Shown: positions 1 through 4,764, numbered from the stretch's first letter. The stretch is 7,364 bases of DNA from an uncultured bacterium (GCA_905214175.1 CAJMLD010000072.1:1-7364), one strand, 5' to 3'. Notes: generated by a model not told the origin, from the sequence alone. Numbers and translations are program-made.

Positions 1-10
1 CCACCCGTCC

Positions 11-64
11 GCGGGATTTTGTTCCCCGGCAATGGGATTCCATTGCCGGGGAACTTAATCCCGC
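11..64. repeat. 54-bp palindromic repeat, copy 1
   Basis: Two 25-nt arms (11-35 and 40-64) are reverse complements at 23 of 25 positions and enclose a 4-nt loop, GATT. The arm core is GTTCCCCGGCAATGG. A closely related palindrome lies at 3107-3158; its loop reads AATC, the reverse complement of this loop, so the two copies are in opposite orientation. The stem has no following T-tract, so it is not a standard intrinsic terminator. It resembles REP-like dispersed intergenic elements; that assignment is inference because only two copies are visible. Confidence 0.8.
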
Positions 65-67
65 GGG

Positions 68-146
68 TTAATTGCAGTCTGCGAGAAGGCCGCGACGCGT
101 CTACCTGCGGTTCTTCTCGGCAGCACGCCCAAACGACTGCAATTAA
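68..146. repeat. Nested inverted repeat next to the palindrome
   Basis: TTAATTGCAGTC at 68-79 is matched exactly by its reverse complement GACTGCAATTAA at 135-146. Inside, CGAGAAG (82-88) and CTTCTCG (113-119) form a second matched pair, extended imperfectly by GCCGC/GCGG. The whole 79-bp block could fold as an interrupted cruciform or RNA hairpin. It starts three bases after the end of the 54-bp palindrome, so the two may form one composite element. Its function is unknown. Confidence 0.6.
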
Positions 147-210
147 GTCGCAGTTTTGCCGCTGGGGCAACCGGCATCTCCTTATCAGTCACAGGCACGG
201 CGCCATCATC

Positions 211-240
211 ATGACCTTTCGCGTCATCGTGAGGCACAAT
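211..240 (+). promoter_or_regulatory. Weak candidate promoter for the DUF4256 gene
   Basis: ATGACC (211-216), an 18-bp spacer and CACAAT (235-240) give a poor sigma70-type match upstream of the gene at 303. Its -35 resembles the GTGACC of the better promoter at 3032-3060. Apart from this and the repeats at 11-146, I see nothing else convincing in the 302 bp before the first gene; the short ORFs there lack ribosome binding sites and recognisable domains. Confidence 0.2.
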
Positions 241-302
241 GGGACTCTCTCTTTGGCTGATGTCGTAGCCCCATCCTGGACACTTCCAACAAAAGGAGAT
301 CC

Positions 303-806
303 ATGGACGCCCTCAAAGCGCGCTTCGAAAGCCACCCCGAGAGACACCCCGGCGTTACCTGGGAGGACGTCGCGAGACGGCTCGACGACACGCGCCAGCA
401 CGCCCTTGCCTATCTCGAGGAGACGGGCGGCGAGCCGGACGTCTTTCTCTACCAGGGTCGCCTCTACGTTGCTGACTTCTCGTCCGAGTCCCCGCAGCGT
501 CGGTCCGTCTGCTACGACCGAGCCGCTCGCCTGGGCAGGAAGCGCAACCCGCCCGCGGCCAGCGCCTGCGAGCTTGCGGAGTCTAACGGCCTAGAGCTTG
601 TGGACGAGACGATCTACCTCGCCATGCAGGAGCTTGCTCCGCTAGACGCCAAGACCAGCAGCTGGATCAAGACCCCGGCAGATATGCGCTCCCAGGGCGG
701 CGCCCTCTTTGGCAGCAGGCGGTACAACCGCACGTTCATCTACTGCAACGGCGCGGACTCCTACTACGCGGCGCGCGGCTTTAGAGCGTGCCTTCCGCTG
801 GAGTAG
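303..806 (+). CDS. DUF4256-family protein
   Basis: This 167-aa protein belongs to the DUF4256 family, whose biochemical role is not established. Family hallmarks run through the whole length: TGGEPDV (residues 41-47), SSESPQRRSVCYD (60-72), LDAKTSSWIKTP (114-125), GGALFGSRRY (132-141) and NGADSYYAARGFR (149-161). It is slightly shorter than the roughly 185 aa I recall for homologues, mainly at the N-terminus and in the loop before residue 60. There is no signal peptide or membrane segment, so it is probably cytoplasmic. The ATG is well supported by AAGGAGAT ending two bases upstream. A reading frame that begins further upstream (19) overlaps it in another frame and has no RBS. It seems to be a single-gene unit: repeats lie upstream and a 260-bp gap lies downstream. 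Family assignment is by recalled motif similarity. Confidence 0.88.
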   Translation: MDALKARFESHPERHPGVTWEDVARRLDDTRQHALAYLEETGGEPDVFLYQGRLYVADFSSESPQRRSVCYDRAARLGRKRNPPAASACELAESNGLELVDETIYLAMQELAPLDAKTSSWIKTPADMRSQGGALFGSRRYNRTFIYCNGADSYYAARGFRACLPLE

Positions 807-1066
807 TAACTACGACCTTTGCTGAGGGCGCCGTCGCGCGAGGAGGCACCCGCGGGGTGGTCGGGAGCCAGATTGGCCTCCGCGCAACGTCTCCGCGCAA
901 CGAAGCCGGCCAAAAATACGTGCAGAAGTCAGCATATTTGCTCGTAAATATCTCTGCAACGCCTGCGCGCATGGGTGAGGGAACGCCTCTCGGTCGCAAC
1001 GCAGCCGCAGGCAGACGCTGGTGATATCGTTTCAGCAAGGCAAATCGCGGAACCGGAGGGTTCGCC
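807..1066. other. Intergenic spacer with an AT-rich hairpin island
   Basis: No gene is supported here. Positions 911-957 are distinctly AT-rich against a GC-rich background. They contain ATATTT (934-939), a 6-nt loop and AAATAT (946-951), flanked further out by TGCAGA (921-926) and TCTGCA (951-956), giving a bulged hairpin. A 12-mer, CTCCGCGCAACG, occurs in tandem at 878-889 and 891-902. The spacer must carry the promoter of the small gene at 1067 if that gene is transcribed on its own, but I cannot identify one. Confidence 0.5.
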
Positions 1067-1279
1067 ATGGGACTCATCTTTGGCAGGAAGAAGCGCCGCA
1101 GGTGCAACGCGTACGACCGCGACGACTACCTAGACGATCAGGACCCCTTTTTCTCACGCGACGCCTTAAGGGACAGCAGCTCGTCTCACGGCTACGGCAA
1201 CGAGGGTGGTCGCTATGCCGACAACGAGAACTGGGACGACTCCCCGCGCGACAGCTGGGACGACGGCTGGAACAACTAG
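1067..1279 (+). CDS. Small Asp-rich hypothetical protein
   Basis: I do not recognise this 70-aa protein. It starts with a short hydrophobic/basic segment (MGLIFGRKKRRR) and continues as a highly polar, low-complexity acidic tail rich in Asp, Asn, Ser, Gly and Trp, ending in DSWDDGWNN. It has no cysteine motif beyond a single Cys at residue 13 and no membrane helix, and is probably largely disordered. The basic N-terminus with an acidic tail could suit a membrane-surface or nucleic-acid-associated role, but that is only a guess. The start is supported by GGAGGG at 1055-1060, six bases before the ATG. A longer overlapping frame (1021-1299) lacks such a site. The gene converges on the aminotransferase gene, and the 31-bp palindrome at 1296 sits between them. 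Confidence 0.6.
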   Translation: MGLIFGRKKRRRCNAYDRDDYLDDQDPFFSRDALRDSSSSHGYGNEGGRYADNENWDDSPRDSWDDGWNN

Positions 1280-1295
1280 CTGCCGGCACGCCGGG

Positions 1296-1326
1296 ATGAG
1301 ACAAAGGGACTGTCCCTTTGTCTCAT
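1296..1326. repeat. 31-bp perfect palindrome, copy 1
   Basis: Two 15-nt arms, ATGAGACAAAGGGAC and its exact reverse complement, surround a single central T. An identical palindrome with central A lies at 2641-2671. This copy sits in the gap between two convergent genes, 16 bp after the small hypothetical gene and 70 bp beyond the aminotransferase stop codon. As RNA it would form a stable stem and could stop or protect transcripts from either side, but it lacks a T-tract. Similar GAGACAAAGGGAC...GTCTC palindromes are, as I recall, dispersed in several Gram-positive and actinobacterial genomes; a link to RAYT-type transposases is inference. Confidence 0.85.
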
Positions 1327-1396
1327 AGGTGACCGCCATCGCTCATTCAACCTCTCGTTAAACCGGCACTGGGAAGCGGCGCTCACGAAGCCTCGC

Positions 1397-2908
1397 CTAC
1401 TGCCGGTAGTAGCTCAGGAAGTCCTCGAGCTTGTCCATCGCCTCGTGCAGCGTGTGCTTGCGCGGCAGATAGACGATGCGGAAGTAGCCGGGCTTCTCCC
1501 AGTTGAAGCCCTTGCCCGCGGTGATAAGAACGTGCTCGTCCTTGAGCAGGTCGAGCGCGAACTGGTCGTCGTCGGTGATGTTGAACTTCTCGGGGTCAAG
1601 TCGCGGGAAGATGTAGAACGCCGCCTCGGGCTTGGTCACCGTGACGCCGTCCATGTTGGAGAGGCGCTCGTAGACGTACTCGCGCTGCTCGTAGATGCGC
1701 CCGCCGGGGACGAGAAGCCCCTGGCTGCGCTGGATGCCGCCCAGGCACGTCTGCACGATGGACTGCGCGGGCACGTTGGAGCACAGGCGCATGTTCGAAA
1801 GCATGTTGATGCCGTCGATCAGGTCCTTGGCGATGCGCTTGTTGCCGGAGAGGCTCATCCAGCCAATGCGGTAGCCCGCGACCATGTGGCTCTTTGAGAG
1901 CCCGTTGAACGTGATGCAGAAGAGGTCCGGCGCAAGGCTCGCGATGGAGACGTGCTGCTTGCCGTCCATCACCAGGCGGTCGTAAATCTCGTCCGCAAAG
2001 ATGACCAGCTGGTTCTCGCGCGCCACGTCCACAATCTGCTGCAGCACCTCGCGTGGGTACAGGGCGCCCGTGGGATTGTTGGGGTTAATCACGACGATAC
2101 CCTTGGTGCGCGGCGTGACCTTGCTCCTAATGTCGTCGATATCGGGGTACCAGTTGGCCTTCTCGTCGCAGATGTAGTGCACCGCGGTACCGCCGGCCAG
2201 CGTGGCACACGCAGTCCACAGCGGGTAGTCAGGGCTGGGGACGAGAATCTCGTCTCCTTCGTTCATGAAGGCGTTCATCGCCAGCTGAATGAGCTCGGAG
2301 GCGCCGTTGCCGGTGTAGATGTCCTCCACGTCCACGTTGGGAATGCCCTTGAGCTGGTCGTACTGCATGATGGCCTTGCGCGCAGAGAAGAGGCCGCGGC
2401 TGTTGGAGTAACCCTCGCACTCCGTGAGCTGGTCCTGCATGTCCTTCACGACCTCGTCCGGCGTGCGGAAGCCAAAGGGCGCGGGGTTCCCAATGTTCAA
2501 CTTGAGCACGTGGATGCCCTGGTCCTCCATGCGGTAGGCCTCGTCCAACACCGGCCCGCGGATGTCGTAGAGGACGTTGTCGAGCTTGGACGACTTCTTG
2601 AACTGGCGACGAGGCATAGTGGCTTCCTTCTCTTTCGTGGATGAGACAAAGGGACAGTCCCTTTGTCTCATCTCTTGTGGTGTGGGGGCGTCGGCCGCGC
2701 CCAAGAGCCACTCGGCGCTTACGCCGAGCGCGCTGGCGAGAAACGAGAGCGTTGCCTTCCTGGGCTCGGTCTTGCCGCTAAGGTATTGGCTGAGCTGCGA
2801 TTTTCCCAGCTTGACGCCCTCGTTGGCAGCCATGCGCACAAGGTCTGCCTGGCGAAGGCCGCGCTTGTCCATCGCCTGGCCAAGGCGCGCCGAGAAGTCC
2901 GCGTGCAT
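1397..2908 (-). CDS. alaA: XRE helix-turn-helix domain fused to AlaA-type alanine aminotransferase
   Basis: From the ATG at 2908 the product is 503 aa. Residues about 5-71 form an XRE/HTH_3 domain (LRQADLVRMAANEG, KSQLSQYLSGKTEP, ALGVSAEWLLG). Residues 73-97 are a linker, 80-90 of it encoded by a 31-bp palindrome. Residues 98-503 match AlaA-type glutamate-pyruvate aminotransferase end to end: KSSKLDNVLYDIRGPVLDEA, KLNIGNPAPFGF, GNGASEL (200-206), PDYPLW, NPNNPTG, FADEIYD, FNGLSK with the PLP lysine at 339, and the carboxylate-binding arginine at 477. The enzyme part should therefore be active, interconverting pyruvate and alanine in the cytoplasm. I chose 2908 because GGGAG lies five bases upstream and the HTH begins there; an in-frame ATG at 3031 overlaps the -10 box. 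An internal ATG at 2617, with its own RBS, would give a standard 406-aa AlaA. Separate products are thus a real alternative to a fusion. Confidence 0.88.
   Translation of the reverse strand: MHADFSARLGQAMDKRGLRQADLVRMAANEGVKLGKSQLSQYLSGKTEPRKATLSFLASALGVSAEWLLGAADAPTPQEMRQRDCPFVSSTKEKEATMPRRQFKKSSKLDNVLYDIRGPVLDEAYRMEDQGIHVLKLNIGNPAPFGFRTPDEVVKDMQDQLTECEGYSNSRGLFSARKAIMQYDQLKGIPNVDVEDIYTGNGASELIQLAMNAFMNEGDEILVPSPDYPLWTACATLAGGTAVHYICDEKANWYPDIDDIRSKVTPRTKGIVVINPNNPTGALYPREVLQQIVDVARENQLVIFADEIYDRLVMDGKQHVSIASLAPDLFCITFNGLSKSHMVAGYRIGWMSLSGNKRIAKDLIDGINMLSNMRLCSNVPAQSIVQTCLGGIQRSQGLLVPGGRIYEQREYVYERLSNMDGVTVTKPEAAFYIFPRLDPEKFNITDDDQFALDLLKDEHVLITAGKGFNWEKPGYFRIVYLPRKHTLHEAMDKLEDFLSYYRQ
2615..2631 (-). 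promoter_or_regulatory. Internal ribosome binding site and start codon for AlaA alone
   Basis: On the minus strand AGAAGGAAG (2631-2623) is followed five bases later by ATG (2617-2615), which begins MPRRQFKKSSKL, exactly where free-standing AlaA proteins begin. The product from here would be 406 aa, against 405 for E. coli AlaA as I recall it. A good Shine-Dalgarno within an open reading frame suggests that the aminotransferase is, or recently was, translated separately. Confidence 0.6.
2641..2671. repeat. 31-bp perfect palindrome, copy 2, inside the XRE-AlaA reading frame
   Basis: The same 15-nt arms as the copy at 1296-1326 surround a central A instead of T. Read on the minus strand it encodes MRQRDCPFVS plus the first base of the next codon, and joins the HTH domain to the aminotransferase. 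It ends 23 bp before the internal AlaA start. Thirty-one is not a multiple of three: deleting it would shift the HTH frame so that it ran about 40 codons out of frame into the aminotransferase and stopped at TGA (2499-2497). Confidence 0.9.
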
Positions 2909-2955
2909 CTGGTCTCCCACGACCCCTCCGTTCTGGACCTCCGCAGGATGCTGTG

Positions 2956-2979
2956 CGAGAAGTTCAATTTCTCTTCTCG
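2956..2979. promoter_or_regulatory. Candidate operator, downstream site
   Basis: CGAGAAG (2956-2962) and CTTCTCG (2973-2979) are exact inverted arms around TTCAATTTCT. The core AGTTCAATTT recurs at 3024-3033 and, inverted, at 3075-3084. The site lies in the presumed 5' leader of the XRE-AlaA transcript, about 50 bp ahead of the start codon. As RNA the dyad could also form a leader hairpin. Confidence 0.45.
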
Positions 2980-3000
2980 GCAACTCATGCCGTAGGGTCC

Positions 3001-3039
3001 AAAAGTTCATTTCTGAGAACGAGAAGTTCAATTTATAGG
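3001..3039. promoter_or_regulatory. Candidate operator pair overlapping the promoter
   Basis: AAAAGTTCATTTCT (3001-3014) and GAGAAGTTCAATTTAT (3021-3036) are direct repeats about two helical turns apart, separated by the TTCTGAGAA near-palindrome. The second overlaps the -10 hexamer of the minus-strand promoter, the position expected for repression. The XRE domain encoded just downstream is the natural candidate to bind here. Confidence 0.45.
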
Positions 3040-3060
3040 TAGCCTAGCACTGTAGGTCAC
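3032..3060 (-). promoter_or_regulatory. Sigma70-type promoter of the XRE-AlaA gene
   Basis: On the minus strand GTGACC (3060-3055; TGAC core of TTGACA) and TATAAA (3037-3032; five of six matches to TATAAT) are separated by exactly 17 bp. Transcription would begin near 3025, leaving a leader of roughly 115 nt before the ATG at 2908 and excluding the ATG at 3031 as a start. Confidence 0.6.
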
Positions 3061-3069
3061 ACTGCGGTG

Positions 3070-3088
3070 CGAAAAATTGAACTTTTCG
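3070..3088. promoter_or_regulatory. Candidate operator, upstream site
   Basis: CGAAAA (3070-3075) and TTTTCG (3083-3088) are inverted arms around ATTGAAC. The centre contains AATTGAACTT, the reverse complement of the AGTTCAATT core seen at the other two sites. It lies just upstream of the -35 box, about 110 bp from the downstream site, a geometry that would allow a repressor to loop or an activator to contact polymerase. Confidence 0.45.
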
Positions 3089-3106
3089 GCGTATCCACGC
3101 CCAAAA

Positions 3107-3158
3107 CGGGATTTTCCTCCCCGGCAATGGAATCCCATTGCCCGGGAACAAAATCCCG
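3107..3158. repeat. Palindromic repeat, copy 2 of the 54-bp family
   Basis: Arms 3107-3130 and 3135-3158 pair at 21 of 24 positions around the loop AATC. Read on the minus strand it closely matches the element at 11-64, including the CGGGATTTTGTTCCC left arm and the GATT loop. It lies between the XRE-AlaA promoter and the divergent membrane-protein gene, in a region where REP-like elements are commonly tolerated. The right arm (GAACAAAATCCCG) is closer to the left arm of copy 1 than its own left arm is. Confidence 0.8.
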
Positions 3159-3243
3159 GGCGAAACGTGCCCTCCGGCGTCGCGGCGTCACCTCGGGTAT
3201 CATTGAGCCTCAAACGCCAGCAATCGGAACGCGAGGAGCCACC

Positions 3244-3600
3244 ATGAGAACGCTAATGTCCGTGCTTGCGACCGCCATAGCGTCATTCGTCGCGGTTGCC
3301 CTTGTTCCATCGGCGCACGTAGTCGGCCAGCCACAGTGGGCAGCGTACCTGGCCTTTGCGCTCATGCTCTGCGTGATGAACGCAATCGTGAAGCCCATCA
3401 TCAAGATTCTTTCGATTCCCGTAACGGTCATCACGCTGGGGCTCTTCTCCTTTGTGATCGACGCGCTTATGGTATCGCTCGCGTCCAACCTTGCCGAAAG
3501 CGTTTTTGGCATGGGCGTCGTGGTCACGGGGTTCTGGGCAACACTATTTGTGGCGCTCATCGTAAGCGTGGTGAGCGGATTTCTCGGCGCCAAAGACTAG
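3244..3600 (+). CDS. Phage holin family 4_2 membrane protein
   Basis: This 118-aa integral membrane protein has four hydrophobic segments at about residues 4-23, 32-52, 55-80 and 93-115. The core NAIVKPIIKILSIPVTVITLGLFSFVIDAL is typical of the Phage_holin_4_2 family (PF04020; YvlD-like). Despite the name, most members are chromosomal proteins of unknown function, and no other phage gene is visible here. The ATG at 3244 is preceded five bases away by AGGAG (3234-3238). The same frame is open back to 3067, but that extension is the translated palindrome and operator region and is not credible. A TATCAT at 3198-3203 is a possible -10 box with no good -35. It is divergent from the XRE-AlaA gene and convergent with the HxlR regulator, so probably monocistronic. 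Length and topology are normal for the family. Confidence 0.85.
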   Translation: MRTLMSVLATAIASFVAVALVPSAHVVGQPQWAAYLAFALMLCVMNAIVKPIIKILSIPVTVITLGLFSFVIDALMVSLASNLAESVFGMGVVVTGFWATLFVALIVSVVSGFLGAKD

Positions 3601-3624
3601 CGCCAAGCGCACCGCCCGGCACCC

Positions 3625-3975
3625 CTAACGCAGTTCGACGTCCCCTCTGCGCAGGTGCTCGATATAGCCCTCGCCCCACGTCTCGATGCTCGCAAGCACC
3701 GGGACAAAGTCCTCCCCCACTTCCGTGAGCGAGTACTCCACGCGCGGCGGCACCTCGGGAAAGACCTCGCGACGCACCAGGCCCTCCATCTCCAGGCGCT
3801 TGAGCTGCGAGGAAAGCGTGGAATGCGTGAGCTCGGGCATGCGGTGCTCAAGCTCGCCAAATCGCAGCTTGCCCGAACTGAGGTGATGGAGAATCACAAT
3901 TGACCACTTGCCCTGCAACAGCCACTGCGCAGTCACAAACGGACAAACGCCAAAGTCCCTTGGCGTACTCTTCAT
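3625..3975 (-). CDS. HxlR-family winged-helix transcriptional regulator
   Basis: This 116-aa protein carries the complete HxlR (DUF24) domain, a MarR-like winged helix that binds DNA as a dimer. Diagnostic stretches are LLQGKWSIVILHHLSSGKLRFGEL (residues 19-42), the recognition region LTHSTLSSQLKRLEMEGLVRRE (49-70) and the wing PPRVEYSLTEVGED (76-89). A single cysteine at position 11, in the CPF context near the N-terminus, matches the position of the redox-sensing cysteine in YodB, HypR and QsrR, so electrophile or quinone sensing is a reasonable inference. The ATG at 3975 has GGAG-type sequences a few bases upstream on the minus strand. The gene is divergent from an FMN reductase, the classical target arrangement for this family, and a dyad lies between them. 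It probably represses both genes. Confidence 0.9.
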   Translation of the reverse strand: MKSTPRDFGVCPFVTAQWLLQGKWSIVILHHLSSGKLRFGELEHRMPELTHSTLSSQLKRLEMEGLVRREVFPEVPPRVEYSLTEVGEDFVPVLASIETWGEGYIEHLRRGDVELR

Positions 3976-4007
3976 GCGTCTCCGCTCCTTTCTCCTGGTA
4001 GGCCATT

Positions 4008-4025
4008 GGTATCACAATTGATACC
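4008..4025. promoter_or_regulatory. Candidate HxlR operator
   Basis: GGTATCA (4008-4014) and TGATACC (4019-4025) are perfect 7-bp inverted arms separated by CAAT, in the 155-bp gap between the HxlR regulator and the FMN reductase. The 18-bp size and dyad form are typical of HxlR operators. It lies about 33 bp from the HxlR start codon, so binding would most directly block the regulator's own transcription; action on the reductase would need an overlapping promoter element or a second weaker site. Confidence 0.6.
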
Positions 4026-4046
4026 TAGTATTGAGAAAAAACGTTA

Positions 4047-4074
4047 TTCAACAAGTCTCATATATTGCTACACT
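4047..4074 (+). promoter_or_regulatory. Candidate promoter of the FMN reductase
   Basis: TTCAAC (4047-4052), a 16-bp spacer and TACACT (4069-4074) preceded by TGC form an extended -10-like promoter in the AT-rich part of the divergent spacer. Transcription would begin near 4081, about 50 bp before the ATG. An alternative -35, TTGAGA at 4031-4036, adjoins the HxlR dyad but has no -10 at normal spacing. Confidence 0.35.
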
Positions 4075-4130
4075 GATTCTAGTACAGAGTCGCTACCAAG
4101 TCGACGCATTAGACTGAACAGGAGAGAACC

Positions 4131-4685
4131 ATGGCAGAGAAGAACGTCCTCATCGTTGTTGGAACCCTACGCAAGAACGGCTTCAACGAGCAACTGGCCC
4201 AGCGCATCGAGGCACTGCTCGAGGGCCGTGCCAACGTGAGCAGGCTTGACTACGCCGCACTGTCCCTCATGAACCAGGACCTTGAGAACCCCGAGCGCCC
4301 CGAGGTCGCAGCCGTGCGCGAGGCCGTGCGCCAGGCTGATGGCGTGTGGTTTGTGAGCCCGCAGTACAACGCCTCGTTCCCCGGCCACGTGAAGAACCTG
4401 GTTGACTGGCTGAGCAGGCCGCTTCCCGGCAAGGGCCGCGACACGGCCGTTGCCGGCGGCATGCGCGCCACCGTCTCGGGCGCCGGCGGCCGCACCGCCA
4501 CCGCCGAGATGCGCGCGGCGCTCGACTCGCTTCTCACCTTTGTGGGCGCGCAGGTCATGGCCGAGAAGGAGACCGGAATCGCCCTCTCCGGCGAGTCCTG
4601 GACCACGGGTACCCTCGCGCTCTCTGCCGAGGACGAGGCTGCGCTGGCAGCCCAGGCGGACGCCTTCCTCGAGTTCATCGCGTAA
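4131..4685 (+). CDS. NAD(P)H-dependent FMN reductase (flavodoxin-fold quinone/azo reductase type)
   Basis: This 184-aa cytoplasmic flavoenzyme belongs to the NADPH-dependent FMN reductase family. The phosphate-binding loop GTLRKNGFNEQLA (residues 11-23) follows the first beta strand NVLIVV, and SPQYNASFPGHVKNLVDWLSR (76-96) is the conserved flavin-binding segment. Length is normal. Members reduce quinones, nitro- or azo-compounds, chromate or free flavin using NAD(P)H; the substrate here cannot be read from sequence. The ATG is preceded six bases away by AGGAG (4120-4124). An HxlR regulator is transcribed divergently, the arrangement of YodB/HypR-type stress modules, suggesting induction by quinones or other electrophiles. 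The gene is followed by a strong terminator and is likely monocistronic. Confidence 0.9.
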   Translation: MAEKNVLIVVGTLRKNGFNEQLAQRIEALLEGRANVSRLDYAALSLMNQDLENPERPEVAAVREAVRQADGVWFVSPQYNASFPGHVKNLVDWLSRPLPGKGRDTAVAGGMRATVSGAGGRTATAEMRAALDSLLTFVGAQVMAEKETGIALSGESWTTGTLALSAEDEAALAAQADAFLEFIA

Positions 4686-4711
4686 ATCTGCAACCGAGAT
4701 CTTGCGTGAAA

Positions 4712-4747
4712 GCCGCCCGGCACACCTGGTGCCGGGCGGCCTTATTA
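4712..4747 (+). terminator. Rho-independent terminator after the FMN reductase
   Basis: GCCGCCCGGCAC (4712-4723) pairs perfectly with GTGCCGGGCGGC (4729-4740) around a 5-nt loop, followed by the T-rich CTTATTACTTT. It begins 27 bp after the stop codon. The tail is interrupted by A residues, but the 12-bp GC stem is strong. It also separates the reductase from the peptidase gene. Confidence 0.8.
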
Positions 4748-4764
4748 CTTTCAAAGCTCGGTAT

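Noticed and set aside
878..902. Tandem 12-mer CTCCGCGCAACG as a CRISPR or minisatellite start.
   Set aside because: There are only two units with a 1-bp gap and no spacers; it is too short to mean much.
1581..1592. A 12-base match to the operator core (TTGAACTTCTCG) within the aminotransferase coding region.
   Set aside because: It simply encodes EKFN with preferred codons, lacks the flanking dyad, and is likely coincidental.
1952..2644. A 230-codon plus-strand open frame across the aminotransferase.
   Set aside because: It is a Val/His/Leu-rich antisense shadow of AlaA with no RBS or recognisable domain.
3008..3031. Upstream in-frame ATGs that would extend the XRE-AlaA protein by 41 or 34 residues.
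   Set aside because: The ATG at 3031 overlaps the operator/-10 region and precedes the predicted transcription start; the one at 3010 would leave almost no leader. The HTH starts at the RBS-supported ATG at 2908.
3067..3243. N-terminal extension of the holin-family protein.
   Set aside because: The extension is translated palindrome and operator DNA; the family starts at MRTL with a proper RBS.
3244..3600. Holin gene as evidence of a prophage.
   Set aside because: Members of this family are mostly chromosomal and no lysin, integrase, terminase or structural gene is nearby.
3586..3604. GGCGC/GCGCC inverted pair at the end of the holin-family gene as a terminator.
   Set aside because: The stem is only 5 bp, overlaps the stop codon and lacks a T-tract on either strand.
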